This document shows, piece after piece, positions 1-9,900 of a stretch of 64,000 bases of DNA (positions are counted from its first letter, which is position 1; each line of letters begins with the position of its first letter). The stretch covers positions 1,364,001 through 1,428,000 of the forward strand of contig NZ_RBLJ01000001.1 in the NCBI RefSeq assembly GCF_003634575.1, written 5' to 3'. Below the pieces are notes generated by a model. That model saw only the letters and a list, made by a program, of their open reading frames with translations. It did not search any database and was not told the DNA's origin. Origin of the DNA: Photorhabdus asymbiotica. GTDB taxonomy: Bacteria; Pseudomonadota; Gammaproteobacteria; Enterobacterales; Enterobacteriaceae. The position numbers and the translations under genes are program-made.

Positions 1-564
1 GATACCAATCTGTACTGAATGATGTGGGTCGATCAATCCTTCGTTTGGAGCATGGTAAAACATAGTACCATGGTCAAATTTACTGCCGTTTGGATAGGTA
101 TCAGCATGAGCATCAAAATGGACCAGAGCCATTTTGCCAAAATATTTAGCATGAGCGCGTAAAAGAGGCAAAGTAATGAAATGATCACCCCCAAAAGAAA
201 GCATGCGCTTACCGGAAGACAACAATCTTTCCGCATGGTCCTGTAATTTATCGCTCATATCCTGAGCATCACCAAAATCGAAGACTAAATCACCACAATC
301 CACCACATTGAGGTAATTGCGTAATTTAAAATCCCACGGCCAGCGGCGGCTTTCCCAAGCCAGGTTAGTGGAAACCTGACGGATAGCTGCCGGCCCATGG
401 CGACTGCCTGAACGACCTGATGTTGCCATATCAAATGGCACTCCGGTAATTACCCACTCTGCATCGCTAGAATACGGCTGGAAGTTCAGCGGAAAGCGCA
501 GGAAACCGAAGGCATTCGAAACCAGGGAGTTATCTTGTTGGTTGCCCAAGGTACTTATTGTCAT
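1..564 (-). CDS. speB: Agmatinase SpeB (3' end outside window)
   Basis: Cytoplasmic Mn-dependent ureohydrolase that converts agmatine to putrescine and urea. The frame is open from ATG at 564 to the left edge (188 codons), so the C-terminal third is missing. Two metal-binding signatures are visible: SFGGDHF (about residue 125) and DAHADTY (about residue 150), both with the expected His and Asp ligands. N-terminal residues such as [10 protein letters not shown] fit enterobacterial SpeB. It lies about 170 bp downstream of speA on the same strand, the normal speA-speB order. Together they form the arginine-agmatine-putrescine route. Confidence 0.95.
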   Translation of the reverse strand, partial: MTISTLGNQQDNSLVSNAFGFLRFPLNFQPYSSDAEWVITGVPFDMATSGRSGSRHGPAAIRQVSTNLAWESRRWPWDFKLRNYLNVVDCGDLVFDFGDAQDMSDKLQDHAERLLSSGKRMLSFGGDHFITLPLLRAHAKYFGKMALVHFDAHADTYPNGSKFDHGTMFYHAPNEGLIDPHHSVQIGI

Positions 565-735
565 GATATATCCTCAAAAGTCTCCTGAAAGAAAAATGCT
601 ATTTAATTCCAGAATATTCAGAGCTATTACGAGATAGGGAATCTCTGAGAGAATCCTATCTCCATATATCCTAAATATCTGGCTTATATAAATAACGTTA
701 TTCCATGTATAGGAGGCTTAATTAACGCCAGAAGA

Positions 736-2640
736 TTATTCATCTTCCAGATATGTGTAGCCATAAAGGCCACTTTCAAATTCCAGTAAAAATTGCTCTT
801 GCAAACCGGTATCCAAATCCGTGCCTTTTACTTGATCACGGAACCGAGCCATCAGCACATTAGGGTCCAATTTCACATATTGCAGCATATCTGCGACTGA
901 ATCCCCTTCTTCACTCTGGTTGTAGGTCACTTCACCATTATCAAATACATAAACATCAATAGCCGCCGTATCACCAAACAGGTTATGCATATTGCCAAGA
1001 ATTTCCTGATATGCCCCCACCATAAAGAAACCAATCATTGGCGGGTAATCAGGATCATAAGCCGGCATTGGCATTGTCGTTGCTACACCATCACCATCCA
1101 CATAGTGATCAATGATACCATCGGAGTCACAGGTGATATCTAACAAGACAGCGCGACGATCCAACGGCTTATCCAGCCCCTCAATCGGCAAAACAGGAAA
1201 CAACTGATCAATTCCCCATGCATCAGGCATAGACTGAAACAGAGAGAAATTCACATAGAATTTGTCTGCCATGCGTTCTTGCAATTCATCAATAATTGGC
1301 CGGTGAGCACGGTTGCTTGGATCAAGATCCTGCTGAATACGACGACAAATATTCAGATATAATTCTTCTGCCCATGCCCGTTCAGTCAGATCCAACATGC
1401 CATGAGCATATTGTGTATGAACATCATGCAGATCGAGCTGGCTGTCATGCAGCCATTCACGCAAAGAGCGCCTATTCCCTTCAGAATGCATCTCCTGCCA
1501 TGTTTCCCACAGGCTGGCAAGCGGGCGGGAAGCATCTTCTACCGGTGGCGTTGTCTGCGTAAATTCATTACGTTCAACACCAATAACATTGGATACCAAC
1601 ACAGTATGATGAGCTGTCAGAGCACGGCCAGATTCGGTGATAACAGTCGGATGTGGTAAACCATGTTCATCACAGGCATCACCAATGCCCCAAATCACAT
1701 TGTTAGCATATTCATTCAGCCCGTAGTTTACAGAACAGTCAGATTGAGAACGGGTTCCTTCATAATCAACACCCAGTCCTCCGCCAACGTCAAAACACTG
1801 AATATTGACACCAAGTTTATGCAATTCGACATAAAAACGGGCTGATTCACGGACACCCGTTGCAATATCACGAATATTCGCCAACTGTGATCCAAGGTGA
1901 AAATGCAGTAATTGCAGGCTATCAAGCCGCCCTACTTCACGCAGGGTCTCAACCAATTGCAGTACCTGAGTCGCAGCCAGCCCAAACTTCGATTTTTCAC
2001 CGCCACTGGCTTGCCATTTACCCGAACCTTGAGATGCCAAACGGGCACGGACTCCCAGACGCGGTATTACATTGAGCCGTTCGGCCTCTTCCAGCACCTG
2101 AGCAATTTCAGACATTTTTTCGATCACCAGATAAACCTTGTGACCTAGTTTTTCACCTATCAGTGCCAGACGAATATATTCACGATCTTTATATCCATTA
2201 CATACGATTACAGTACGAGTCATCCCCGCATGCGCTAGCACTGCCATTAGCTCGGCTTTAGAGCCAGCTTCAAGCCCTAAAGGTTCCCCAGAACTTGCCA
2301 ACGATTCAATAACCCGACGTTGTTGGTTGACCTTGATGGGATAAACTAAAAAGTAATCACCTTTATAGCCATAGGACTCTCTGGCTCGCCTGAATGCAGC
2401 GTTGATTGAACGCAAACGATGTTGCAGGATTTGAGGAAAACAAAATAACGCCGGCAAGCGTAGATGTTTCTGCTCTTCCTGAACTCTCTTCACTAATCCC
2501 GCAAGATCAATTCTTGCCCCTGGCAAATCAGGGTTTGGACAAACACTGACATTGCCTAAATCATTGACGTAGTAGTAACTTCCTCCCCAATATGCAATAT
2601 TGTAAGTCTGTTGCATTTTACGAGCGATATTATCATTCAT
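736..2640 (-). CDS. speA: Biosynthetic arginine decarboxylase SpeA
   Basis: PLP-dependent decarboxylase (alanine racemase/group IV fold) that makes agmatine from arginine. At 634 aa it is close to the usual length. The PLP lysine lies in YPIKVNQQ (K103). A Gly-rich loop, [12 protein letters not shown], and the C-terminal CDSDG motif, with the active-site Cys of this family, are present. The ATG at 2640 is preceded by AAGGAGACTGCC, a good ribosome site. It is followed by speB. The upstream 630 bp is shared with divergent metK, as in other enterics. Confidence 0.97.
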   Translation of the reverse strand: MNDNIARKMQQTYNIAYWGGSYYYVNDLGNVSVCPNPDLPGARIDLAGLVKRVQEEQKHLRLPALFCFPQILQHRLRSINAAFRRARESYGYKGDYFLVYPIKVNQQRRVIESLASSGEPLGLEAGSKAELMAVLAHAGMTRTVIVCNGYKDREYIRLALIGEKLGHKVYLVIEKMSEIAQVLEEAERLNVIPRLGVRARLASQGSGKWQASGGEKSKFGLAATQVLQLVETLREVGRLDSLQLLHFHLGSQLANIRDIATGVRESARFYVELHKLGVNIQCFDVGGGLGVDYEGTRSQSDCSVNYGLNEYANNVIWGIGDACDEHGLPHPTVITESGRALTAHHTVLVSNVIGVERNEFTQTTPPVEDASRPLASLWETWQEMHSEGNRRSLREWLHDSQLDLHDVHTQYAHGMLDLTERAWAEELYLNICRRIQQDLDPSNRAHRPIIDELQERMADKFYVNFSLFQSMPDAWGIDQLFPVLPIEGLDKPLDRRAVLLDITCDSDGIIDHYVDGDGVATTMPMPAYDPDYPPMIGFFMVGAYQEILGNMHNLFGDTAAIDVYVFDNGEVTYNQSEEGDSVADMLQYVKLDPNVLMARFRDQVKGTDLDTGLQEQFLLEFESGLYGYTYLEDE

Positions 2641-3270
2641 GGCAGTCTCCTTAATGGAGTTAGAGTTTCGCCTTCGCCTGTAATTAATAAATAACTCAAG
2701 ACACCATATCTTGCGTGTTAAGAAATATCAGGGAACAGCATGCTCTCAGGTTAAAAAAGCGTTTAGTTACTACTAAACAATGACAAAATTACCGAGCGAC
2801 AATACATCTGTTCGACATATCCGGCCTATTTATTGACAACGGATAACATCGCATTAAAGACATATTGAAAAGAAAGGAAAAAGACGCGGACAAATCCGAC
2901 AAGTGTGGCTGTTGGCCATTAGCAATCAGCAGATAATGGATCATTACCCCATTCACCCCCACACATGACTCATATTTAAAGAGCCATTTTCTCGATTGAG
3001 AAAACAGAAGCTATTTAGCTTTCTGCGAATCTGTAGCACAAAATAATTTAACTACGGCCGCTGTTTATACTCGCAATTACACAAAATTGCAAAATGAAAT
3101 TGAACAAAACTGACATATAAGCAAAGAAATTATTTGTCACCAGATGAAAATTACCACCTACAACTAAAAAAATCTGGAACACGGATAGTAATTACCCTAG
3201 AATAGCCATCTAGATGTTAATCCATCCATCACTCCCAAACTGAAATTATATTTTAAGGTAACATAATATA
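2641..3270. other. Divergent speA/metK regulatory region, no gene seen
   Basis: This 630-bp gap separates divergent speA and metK. No open frame with a convincing start was found. The position where E. coli has the tiny yqgB gene holds only short frames without resemblance that I could recognise. A candidate MetJ operator lies near metK and is listed separately. The remainder should hold both promoters. Confidence 0.6.
3204..3227 (+). promoter_or_regulatory. Candidate MetJ operator upstream of metK
   Basis: Three consecutive octamers, AGCCATCT, AGATGTTA and ATCCATCC, resemble the met-box consensus AGACGTCT (about 6, 5 and fewer matches). Tandem imperfect met boxes in front of metK are expected from E. 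coli. The site is 44 bp before the ATG. This is inferred from pattern and context only. Confidence 0.45.
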
Positions 3271-4443
3271 ATGACCACATACCTGTTCACTTCTGAATCT
3301 GTTTCTGAAGGGCATCCTGATAAAATCGCAGACCAAATTTCTGATGCTGTTCTCGATGCTATTCTGGAACAAGATCCAAAAGCTCGTGTCGCATGCGAAA
3401 CCTATGTTAAAACCGGCATGGTTATGGTTGGCGGTGAAATCACTACCAGCGCTTGGGTTGATATTGAAGAAATTACGCGACAAACAGTTCGAGAAATTGG
3501 TTATGTTAATTCTGAAATGGGTTTTGATGCAAACTCATGTGCAGTATTAAGTGCTATTGGCAAGCAATCACCAGATATTAATCAAGGCGTTGACCGCGAA
3601 GATCCTCTACAACAAGGCGCTGGCGACCAAGGGCTAATGTTTGGTTATGCAACTAATGAAACTGACGTACTGATGCCTGCACCTATCACCTATGCACACC
3701 GTCTGGTGCAACGTCAGGCAGAAGTCCGAAAAAATGGTGTACTTTCGTGGTTACGCCCTGATGCTAAAAGCCAAGTAACATTCCAGTACAATAACGGCAA
3801 AATTGTCGGCGTTGACGCAGTTGTACTTTCAACACAGCATGCTGAAGATATTAACCAAAAAGATTTACAAGAAGCGGTAATGGAAGAGATCATCAAGCCG
3901 GTTCTACCTTCTGAATGGTTAAATGCAACAACCAAATACTTCATCAACCCAACTGGCCGTTTTGTGATCGGTGGCCCAATGGGTGACTGTGGTCTAACGG
4001 GTCGTAAAATCATTGTAGATACTTACGGTGGTATGGCTCGTCACGGGGGTGGAGCATTCTCTGGTAAAGATCCATCAAAAGTTGACCGTTCAGCAGCCTA
4101 TGCTGCGCGTTATGTAGCAAAGAATATTGTGGCCGCTGGCTTAGCTGATCGTTGTGAAATTCAAGTTTCCTACGCTATCGGCGTTGCTGAGCCAACTTCC
4201 ATTATGGTAGAAACATTTGGTACTGAAAAAGTTCCGACAGCGACTTTGACTCTGCTGGTACGTGAATTCTTCGATCTACGTCCTCATGGCTTAATTCAAA
4301 TGCTGGATCTGTTACACCCAATCTATCGTGATACTGCTGCCTACGGCCATTTTGGTCGTCCACAGTTCCCATGGGAAGCCACTGACAAAGTAGAAGTTCT
4401 GCGTGAAGCGGCCGGCCTTAAATTGCCAGTTATCAATATGTGA
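3271..4443 (+). CDS. metK: S-adenosylmethionine synthetase MetK
   Basis: Makes S-adenosylmethionine from methionine and ATP in the cytoplasm. The 390-aa product is slightly longer than the 384-aa E. coli enzyme. Signature motifs are intact: GHPDK with the catalytic His near the N-terminus, [12 protein letters not shown], and the phosphate-binding [16 protein letters not shown]. It is preceded by AAGGTAAC and the candidate MetJ boxes and followed by a hairpin terminator, so it is a single-gene unit. Confidence 0.98.
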   Translation: MTTYLFTSESVSEGHPDKIADQISDAVLDAILEQDPKARVACETYVKTGMVMVGGEITTSAWVDIEEITRQTVREIGYVNSEMGFDANSCAVLSAIGKQSPDINQGVDREDPLQQGAGDQGLMFGYATNETDVLMPAPITYAHRLVQRQAEVRKNGVLSWLRPDAKSQVTFQYNNGKIVGVDAVVLSTQHAEDINQKDLQEAVMEEIIKPVLPSEWLNATTKYFINPTGRFVIGGPMGDCGLTGRKIIVDTYGGMARHGGGAFSGKDPSKVDRSAAYAARYVAKNIVAAGLADRCEIQVSYAIGVAEPTSIMVETFGTEKVPTATLTLLVREFFDLRPHGLIQMLDLLHPIYRDTAAYGHFGRPQFPWEATDKVEVLREAAGLKLPVINM

Positions 4444-4452
4444 AAGTAAAAA

Positions 4453-4485
4453 AACCTAGTTTGGATAAACTGAACTGGGTTTTCT
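4453..4485 (+). terminator. Rho-independent terminator after metK
   Basis: AACCTAGTT (4453-4461) pairs with AACTGGGTT (4473-4481), with one G-U pair, and is followed by TTTTCTT. It lies 10 bp after the metK stop. Confidence 0.75.
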
Positions 4486-4597
4486 TAATATTAGCTGACG
4501 ATTGAAAAAACCATGAAATTATTATTATCGTTAGCTAATATTTAAGAATTTCTAACAAATATTCACCTATTATCCTCACCAACTCCATTTTCAACAT

Positions 4598-5095
4598 ATG
4601 AAATCAATTAGAGTGCCAATCACTTTACAACAAGCTGTTATGCAGACCTTACGGCAAAAACTGCAACAGGCACATTTGCATCTTAATCGTGATTTTCCTG
4701 AACCTACAATAAATTATCGCCAACGAGGAACCTCTGCCGGTAGTGCTTACATACAAAGTTGGGAAATCCGCCTTAATCCAGTGCTATTAATTGAAAACCA
4801 ACAAACTTTTATTGATGAAGTTGTTCCTCACGAACTGGCACACCTACTGGTTTATCACTACTTTGGGAAAGTGCCTCCACATGGGAAACAGTGGCGTTGG
4901 ATGATGGAAGAAGTTCTGAACGTTCCTGCCAACCGTACACACAAATTTGAAATTAATTCAGTGCGCAGTAAAACTTTTACTTATTACTGTAGCTGCCAGC
5001 AACACACGCTAACCCTACGTCGCCATAATAAAATCTTACGGGGGGAAAGCCATTATATCTGCCAAAAATGTGGCGATAGACTTATTTTTAAATAA
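4598..5095 (+). CDS. sprT: SprT family zinc metallopeptidase-like protein
   Basis: SprT-like protein of 165 aa, the usual size. The HELAH zinc motif is at residues 78-82. A C-terminal zinc ribbon is formed by YYCSC and YICQKCG. Its position after metK matches enterobacterial gene order (metK...sprT), although endA and gshB do not follow here. The molecular role in bacteria is not firmly established. Homologous SprT domains occur in DNA-protein crosslink proteases such as Spartan. Confidence 0.93.
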   Translation: MKSIRVPITLQQAVMQTLRQKLQQAHLHLNRDFPEPTINYRQRGTSAGSAYIQSWEIRLNPVLLIENQQTFIDEVVPHELAHLLVYHYFGKVPPHGKQWRWMMEEVLNVPANRTHKFEINSVRSKTFTYYCSCQQHTLTLRRHNKILRGESHYICQKCGDRLIFK

Positions 5096-5841
5096 TAAAA
5101 CCAATTGAAAATAAAGAAGAATCGGAAAATGTTTACATGAAGAAGTAATTACCTATATTACTAAATTTTCATAAATAACTTTAAAGAAATATTTAAACCA
5201 CACAATAATCAAATATATAATCCAATGATAATATTAACATATTCTAAATTTATTAAATTCACCATGAATGAATCAAAAAAATTAAAAAATCAGATAGCAA
5301 GAATAAATAACTTATTTATTCTAAAATGATGTATTAAAGCCTAATTAGATTATATACCCAATAAATTTCGAGTTGCAGCGCGGCGGCAAGTGAACGAATC
5401 CCCAGGAGCATAGATAACTATGTGACTGGGGTGAGTGAAAGCAGCCAACAAAGCAGCAACTTGAAGGATGAAGGGTATACATAATAAAACCATCGTAAAC
5501 AGAAATAACTGATAATATGGCTAATATAATAAACAGTCATACATCCATTCATTAAATTAATACCTGTAAATAAGTTTAACCAGAAGTAATAAAATATCAC
5601 TTCACTATTTATTTTATTTTGATTAACAAATAAAGCCCCTATTTTTTAAATTTATGCTATTAATTGCACATAATGATAAATTAAAAACAACAAAAATAAA
5701 CTCATTTCATTAAAAAAATGACGAATAAATTTCCCCAATATTATCTCCAGATAACAATAAAACCACAATAAGACATTATGGATAAAAAATATCGTTAAAT
5801 CAATAAGATACCCAATTGCTATGGGTATCTTATTGATAGAT
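5096..5841. other. AT-rich intergenic region with one ERIC
   Basis: This 746-bp gap follows sprT and precedes the convergent mgtE. Apart from the ERIC at 5353-5479 it is AT-rich with no credible gene. The only notable open frame is read through the ERIC. Confidence 0.7.
5353..5479 (+). repeat. ERIC-type palindromic repeat, copy 1 (127 bp)
   Basis: The element runs from TATACCCA to GGGTATA and contains the ERIC core AATCCCCAGGAGC and GTGACTGGGGTGAG around a central ATAGATAACTAT. The same 127-bp length recurs at four other sites in the window. Confidence 0.93.
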
Positions 5842-6915
5842 TTAAGCCAGTTCTGTTATTACCAACTTAGCTATCTCAAAATAGATAATCAAACCAGTAC
5901 CATCAATAAACGTAGCAATAAAAGGCGCTGATACAACAGCTGGATCAATAGAAAGCCTTTTCAGTACCATTGGAATAATGGAAGAAACAATGGCACTCCA
6001 GACCGTAATTGCAATTATGGTCAAACTAACAACAATCGTCACCTCAATTCCTACACCTAATATCCAAGCGCGGATAAGCGCGGCAAAACCAATCGTTATC
6101 GCAACTAAAAATGAAGTGGAAATCTCTTTACGTAACACAGCCCACAGATTACGCAAACTCACTTCCCCCAAAGCCATTGCTCTGACCAACATTGAAGTGA
6201 TCTGTGTACCGCAGTTGCCTCCCGTACCTATCAATAACGGGATGAAAAATGCCAAAGAAATTACAGCTTCTAGTTGATCTTCAAAAGATTTAAGCACAGC
6301 CCCAGTATAGGCTTCTGCGACAAACAGCAGCAATAACCAACCAGCACGCTTACGCCATAATGTTATCGGGCTGGTACTGAGATAAGGTTCATTCAGAGGC
6401 AAAGTCGCCCCTTGTAAATGAGCATCTAAGGTATTTTCATCTTCAATCAGTTCAGCAATATCCTGTGGCCGTAAAACCCCCACTAATTTGCCAAAATGAA
6501 TAACGGGTACACTATCCATACCACTGTGATTCATCAGACTATAAACATCATGACGCGGCTGCTCTGGTGATACAGAAAAGTAGTTTTGCCTCATAATATC
6601 TGACACAAATAAATCATCGGCTGCGGTTAATAACACCTTCACCGGCAATATGCCATTCAGATAGCCTTCAGCATCAATGACATATAAATACGTCGGAATT
6701 TGCTCTCCTTCAAGTTGATTAATCAGATTACCTTTCACCGATAAAACAGAATCAGCAACGGACACAGAAATAAAACATTGACTCATATATGCGCTAACAG
6801 TTGCATCTTCATTTTTTAATTGATGTTTCTGTTGCTGATCAGTATTTTTTTCATTGATAGAGTGGTTATTAGCAATAGCTAATAAATCCATTTTTTCATG
6901 GGATGTAACTTTCAT
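5842..6915 (-). CDS. mgtE: MgtE-family magnesium transporter
   Basis: Inner-membrane Mg2+ channel/transporter. From the ATG at 6915 (AGGGA site upstream) it is 357 aa. An ATG at 7002 would run into the riboswitch and is rejected. It has a short hydrophilic N-terminus, two CBS domains (around residues 43-165), then about five membrane helices from roughly residue 190. The conserved Mg-coordinating Asp lies in APFIATFIDGTGL near the end. It lacks most of the roughly 130-residue N domain found in Thermus-type MgtE, so Mg gating would rest mainly on the CBS pair (inference). An M-box riboswitch lies in its leader. Confidence 0.92.
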   Translation of the reverse strand: MKVTSHEKMDLLAIANNHSINEKNTDQQQKHQLKNEDATVSAYMSQCFISVSVADSVLSVKGNLINQLEGEQIPTYLYVIDAEGYLNGILPVKVLLTAADDLFVSDIMRQNYFSVSPEQPRHDVYSLMNHSGMDSVPVIHFGKLVGVLRPQDIAELIEDENTLDAHLQGATLPLNEPYLSTSPITLWRKRAGWLLLLFVAEAYTGAVLKSFEDQLEAVISLAFFIPLLIGTGGNCGTQITSMLVRAMALGEVSLRNLWAVLRKEISTSFLVAITIGFAALIRAWILGVGIEVTIVVSLTIIAITVWSAIVSSIIPMVLKRLSIDPAVVSAPFIATFIDGTGLIIYFEIAKLVITELA

Positions 6916-6979
6916 GATATTAGTCCCTATTACTGTTGTGAACTTCAAACAGCACTCACATAGGGGCGAAACCAGATGA

Positions 6980-7165
6980 GAGAATGCAACAGCTATCTCC
7001 ACGTCTCAGTTTTAGCACTATACAACGTATCCTGATTTATCAGGAAGTTACATGGGGATATACCTTGGTTCGATATATCCTGTCCTAATCTTGGGCGTCT
7101 CTCGACGTCGTCAGATCAGCAACCTGTGTTTGTATAGGAGCCTCGCCTAACGAGATACTGCACTT
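6980..7165 (-). promoter_or_regulatory. M-box (ykoK) magnesium riboswitch in mgtE leader
   Basis: Read on the minus strand, the leader holds the M-box hallmark blocks in order: CGTTAGGCGAGGCTCCTATA, then GCTGCTGA, ACGTCGAGAGACGCC, ATCGAACCAAGG, and finally AGTGCTAAAACTGAG. These match, from memory, the conserved ykoK leader. The element ends about 65 nt before the mgtE ATG, leaving room for an expression platform. It senses Mg2+ and should lower mgtE expression when Mg is plentiful. Confidence 0.88.
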
Positions 7166-7253
7166 AGAATGCGGGTCGCATTATAAACAAAACTTATAAT
7201 AATTCAAAATTAGAAGTTGGCTTGTTTAATTTTCATTTAAGTTACTAACAACG

Positions 7254-7290
7254 ATAAAAAAACGGCATAGACTTTTTATCTCGTGCCGTT
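7254..7290 (-). terminator. Terminator after the 7.3-kb lipoprotein gene
   Basis: AACGGCA (7284-7290 complement) pairs with TGCCGTT (7261-7267 complement). On the minus strand it is followed by a T-run, TTTTTTTATCG. It lies 26 bp downstream of the lipoprotein stop. Confidence 0.8.
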
Positions 7291-7315
7291 TAATGCAAAT
7301 AATCCTATGAAGATG

Positions 7316-7648
7316 TTATTCATTTTCTGATTTCTTAGCTTCAATTATTTCAGCTTCAGCAATCAGTTGGTCAGCAGTTTTACCATCCAGTGACTTATAA
7401 AACTTTTGTTTCAATTCTTTTATATCACCATTAACACCTGATTTAACCAGCTCATTGAAATCGATGCTATTAAACATAGCTACCCGAATTGATTCATCAA
7501 ACTTAGCTCTTTTATCATCTGGTAGCACATCTCTTATCTTATCAATGGATGTTTTCAAAGCAATTTCATTAGAAGCATCAATTTTAGGTTGGCTATCACA
7601 CCCCACTAGTACAAATCCTAATAAACAAATTACTAACAATTTTTTCAT
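7316..7648 (-). CDS. Small lipoprotein, DUF6694-like
   Basis: Predicted 110-aa lipoprotein. The signal peptide MKKLLVICLLGFVLVGC ends in the lipobox LVGC, so the mature protein begins at Cys17. The rest is charged and probably helical (many Lys, Asp and Glu), with no enzyme motif. The start at 7648 follows a GGGGGG site. A longer frame reaching 7768 only adds codons read through the adjacent ERIC and is rejected. A match to the DUF6694 lipoprotein family is my recollection. Function is unknown. Confidence 0.8.
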   Translation of the reverse strand: MKKLLVICLLGFVLVGCDSQPKIDASNEIALKTSIDKIRDVLPDDKRAKFDESIRVAMFNSIDFNELVKSGVNGDIKELKQKFYKSLDGKTADQLIAEAEIIEAKKSENE

Positions 7649-7710
7649 ACTCGCCCCCCGAAAAATATTAAACAAGGGAATAATAACAGAAGCAAAAACA
7701 ATAAACCGTT

Positions 7711-7837
7711 TATACCCGTTATCTTTCAAGTTGCCTCTTTGTTGGCTGCACTCACTCACCCCGGTCACATAGTCATCTATGCTCCCGAGGATTCGCTCCC
7801 TTGCCGTCGCGAAGCATCTTGAAATCCATAGGGTATA
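7711..7837 (-). repeat. ERIC-type repeat, copy 2 (127 bp)
   Basis: Full-length, in the opposite orientation to copy 1, from TATACCCGTTATC to CCATAGGGTATA. It is more diverged than the others, for example CCCCGGTCACATAG and CTCCCGAGGATTC. It is immediately followed by a fragment repeating its own first 25 bases (7836-7861). Confidence 0.88.
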
Positions 7838-7861
7838 TACCCGTTATCTTTCAAGTTGGCA
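7836..7861 (-). repeat. Partial ERIC end abutting copy 2
   Basis: TATACCCGTTATCTTTCAAG followed by TTGGC repeats the left end of copy 2 and overlaps its last two bases. It is either a tandem insertion remnant or a slippage product. Confidence 0.7.
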
Positions 7862-7891
7862 AAGAATAGGAACAAAATTAAACTTTTTATT

Positions 7892-8188
7892 CTATTCCCG
7901 AACAACATTTCCCCGTAATTGGCAACTGCATGCCAGAAAATAACCATTTGCTATTTCATTAGCAGTTAATGCCATGATACTACTAGTGGTATATTTATCA
8001 TGAATAATCCGAGTCTTACAACTGCCACAAACACCTGCCCGGAATGCCGCCATCACCGGAATATGATCATTTGCCATTGCGGCTAACAAAGTCATTCCTA
8101 CCGGTACTTTAACCGGGAAAATGACCAGTTCAAAGTCATAGTTAAAGACTTTTATCTTCAACTTGTTCTGGTTCTGTTGAAAACCACT
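7892..8188 (-). pseudogene. hcr: 3' remnant of hcr (NADH oxidoreductase for Hcp)
   Basis: The frame encodes only the C-terminal [2Fe-2S] ferredoxin domain of Hcr-like reductases. GMTLLAAMANDHIPV, RAGVCGSCKT and GYFLACSCQLRGNVV align by eye with the E. coli Hcr C-terminus. The FAD/NAD part is absent. The frame opens after a stop at 8189-8191 and the first usable start is TTG at 8161 without a clear ribosome site. The first cluster Cys of the C-R-x-G-x-C-G-x-C motif is Phe (TTC, one base from TGC), so a normal cluster is unlikely. No hcp is adjacent. I read it as a decaying fragment; a small expressed protein is less likely. Confidence 0.75.
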
Positions 8189-8724
8189 TTATAAAAAAGC
8201 AATTTTCTACCACACCAAGACCATAGCAAAATTCACGGGCATTTTTCATATAAGACTCAAGTCAGTACCCAACGGCACATAAACATAACCAGCGTCACAA
8301 CACATCCCTCAGCAACCCAGCCATCTATTATGCATTCTATTATTAGAAGTAATGCATTTTAAACAAATCTTACAACGAAGAATTTATTCAGGGAAAAAAG
8401 CCCTTTCGAACAAAGACATCAGGTGTTCAGATAACAACCACAACTTAACTCATTGTTATCATTTAAGAATAGTGAAAAATTAAAATATTATTTACTAAAA
8501 CCACTAAAACTGTTTGATTAGTATAAATCGTTATCATTATCATTTTAAGCTTATCGTAAACAGATGTTGACCCTATCGGATGAGATCACATCGACACTTA
8601 CCGACTCGCTTAATTATTCTAATGGATCAACCAAGAACACTCTATATTTCTGCACTCATGAATTTCTGATACAGAATATTACTTTGCAACCCTGCATATA
8701 AAACTTAAAAACAAAGGAGAAATA
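8189..8724. other. Regulatory region with Fur-like sites, no gene
   Basis: This 536-bp gap separates the hcr remnant from the iron-type binding-protein gene. No gene was recognised, and I saw no trace of the rest of hcr or of hcp. Fur-like sequence is annotated separately. Confidence 0.55.
8527..8547 (+). promoter_or_regulatory. Candidate Fur box
   Basis: ATCGTTATCATTATCATTTT contains two consecutive ATTATC-type hexamers in Fur orientation. A weaker TTGTTATCATTT lies at about 8453. The distance to the ATG at 8725 is about 180 bp, so the promoter would need a leader of moderate length. Confidence 0.55.
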
Positions 8725-9861
8725 ATGTCAGTCATCCACCGCATTGCAAAATATTTTCTGACTACGATGTTAATATTATTGCCTATCCTTACTCAGGCAA
8801 AAGAAATTATGGTCAGGGATGTTGCTGGCCGGAAAGTTAAAGTTGATGCCCCAACCAGTCGGGTCATGCTGGCTGACAGCCGGGTATTAATCGCACTAAA
8901 TATTCTTCATCCTGATAATCCTCTTAAAGGCATTGTCGCCTGGGATAATGCATTAGAAATAAAATCCCCAGATCTGGCAGCTGTTTATGAGCAACACTTC
9001 CCACAGCTACGAAATATTCCTGTATTTCCTAATCCTTATCAAAGTGATTTCAGTGTTGAAAAAGCGCTAATTCATAAACCCGATTTAGTTATTTTTGATA
9101 TTGGCCTTCAGACCAAACTCAATGATAACGGAACTATGACTCTACTAGAGAAAGCCAGTATCCCAGTTATTTTTATCGATTTCCGTCAATATCCGCTGAC
9201 AAATACTGTTCCGAGTATGATTTTGCTTGGGAAAGTATTTGACGAAGAAGAAAATGCACAGAAATTCATTAAGTTTTATCAAGACAGGATGCAAACCATT
9301 AATAAACGAATCGGTACACTGGGCAAAGAACAGCGCCCGCCGGTATTTATTGAACGCCATGCAGGAATGTTTGGCGCAGAACAATGCTGTAAAACTTTCG
9401 GGAGTGGAAATTTTGGTGAATTTGTTACTGCTGCTGGAGGTGATAATCTGGGGGCTCGCTGGTTCTCAGGTATGGAAGGTGAAGTAAATGAAGAACAATT
9501 AATTGTCAGTAATCCTGAATTTTATCTGATGACCGCTGCTGATTGGGATAAAGTTCGATCTGAAAGTTTTTCTGTTCCATTGGGTTATGCCAGCAATCTG
9601 AAACAGTCACAAAAACGACTGGAAAAACTGCTAACACGACCAAAGTTGAACATATTAAGAGCATTCCGTGAAAAACGGGTAATAGCACTGTATCACCAAT
9701 ATTACGATACACCATTTAACATCATTGCCGTTGAAGTTATCGCAAAATTCCTACATCCAGAGCTGTTCGAAGATATCGATCCACAGGCCGACAACATATA
9801 TCTGCATAAAACTTTTACTGCCCTTGATGGTAGCGGGGTATTCTGGGTCACAGCAAAATAA
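8725..9861 (+). CDS. Iron/siderophore-type ABC transporter periplasmic binding protein
   Basis: A 378-aa class III (BtuF/FhuD-type) substrate-binding protein. It has an N-terminal signal peptide of about 25 residues ending LTQA and opens with VRDVAGRKVKVDAPTSRV, typical of metal-chelate binding proteins. The central KPDLVIFD segment also fits. An AAAGGAGAAATA site precedes the ATG. A Fur-like box upstream suggests iron control. No permease or ATPase gene is adjacent, so it must use a transporter encoded elsewhere. The ligand cannot be told from sequence. Confidence 0.82.
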   Translation: MSVIHRIAKYFLTTMLILLPILTQAKEIMVRDVAGRKVKVDAPTSRVMLADSRVLIALNILHPDNPLKGIVAWDNALEIKSPDLAAVYEQHFPQLRNIPVFPNPYQSDFSVEKALIHKPDLVIFDIGLQTKLNDNGTMTLLEKASIPVIFIDFRQYPLTNTVPSMILLGKVFDEEENAQKFIKFYQDRMQTINKRIGTLGKEQRPPVFIERHAGMFGAEQCCKTFGSGNFGEFVTAAGGDNLGARWFSGMEGEVNEEQLIVSNPEFYLMTAADWDKVRSESFSVPLGYASNLKQSQKRLEKLLTRPKLNILRAFREKRVIALYHQYYDTPFNIIAVEVIAKFLHPELFEDIDPQADNIYLHKTFTALDGSGVFWVTAK

Positions 9862-9875
9862 TATTTCCTTTCAGT

Positions 9876-9900
9876 CCGTTGGAATATTCCAGCGGATATT
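9876..9900 (+). terminator. Weak hairpin terminator candidate
   Basis: CCGTTGG (9876-9882) pairs with CCAGCGG (9889-9895), followed by ATATTTATT. It lies 14 bp after the binding-protein stop. The T-tract is poor. Confidence 0.4.

Noticed and set aside
2780-2835. Short minus-strand frame (MYCRSVILSLFSSN) at the yqgB position
   Set aside because: Only 14 codons, with no convincing match to YqgB.
5418-5600. 60-codon minus-strand frame
   Set aside because: Its end is read through ERIC copy 1 and it lacks a ribosome site.
6916-7002. 29-codon N-terminal extension of MgtE
   Set aside because: It overlaps the 3' part of the M-box and its leader; ATG 6915 has a proper ribosome site.
7649-7768. 40-codon N-terminal extension of the lipoprotein
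   Set aside because: It is ERIC-derived and would bury a perfect lipoprotein signal peptide; the ATG at 7648 has a ribosome site.
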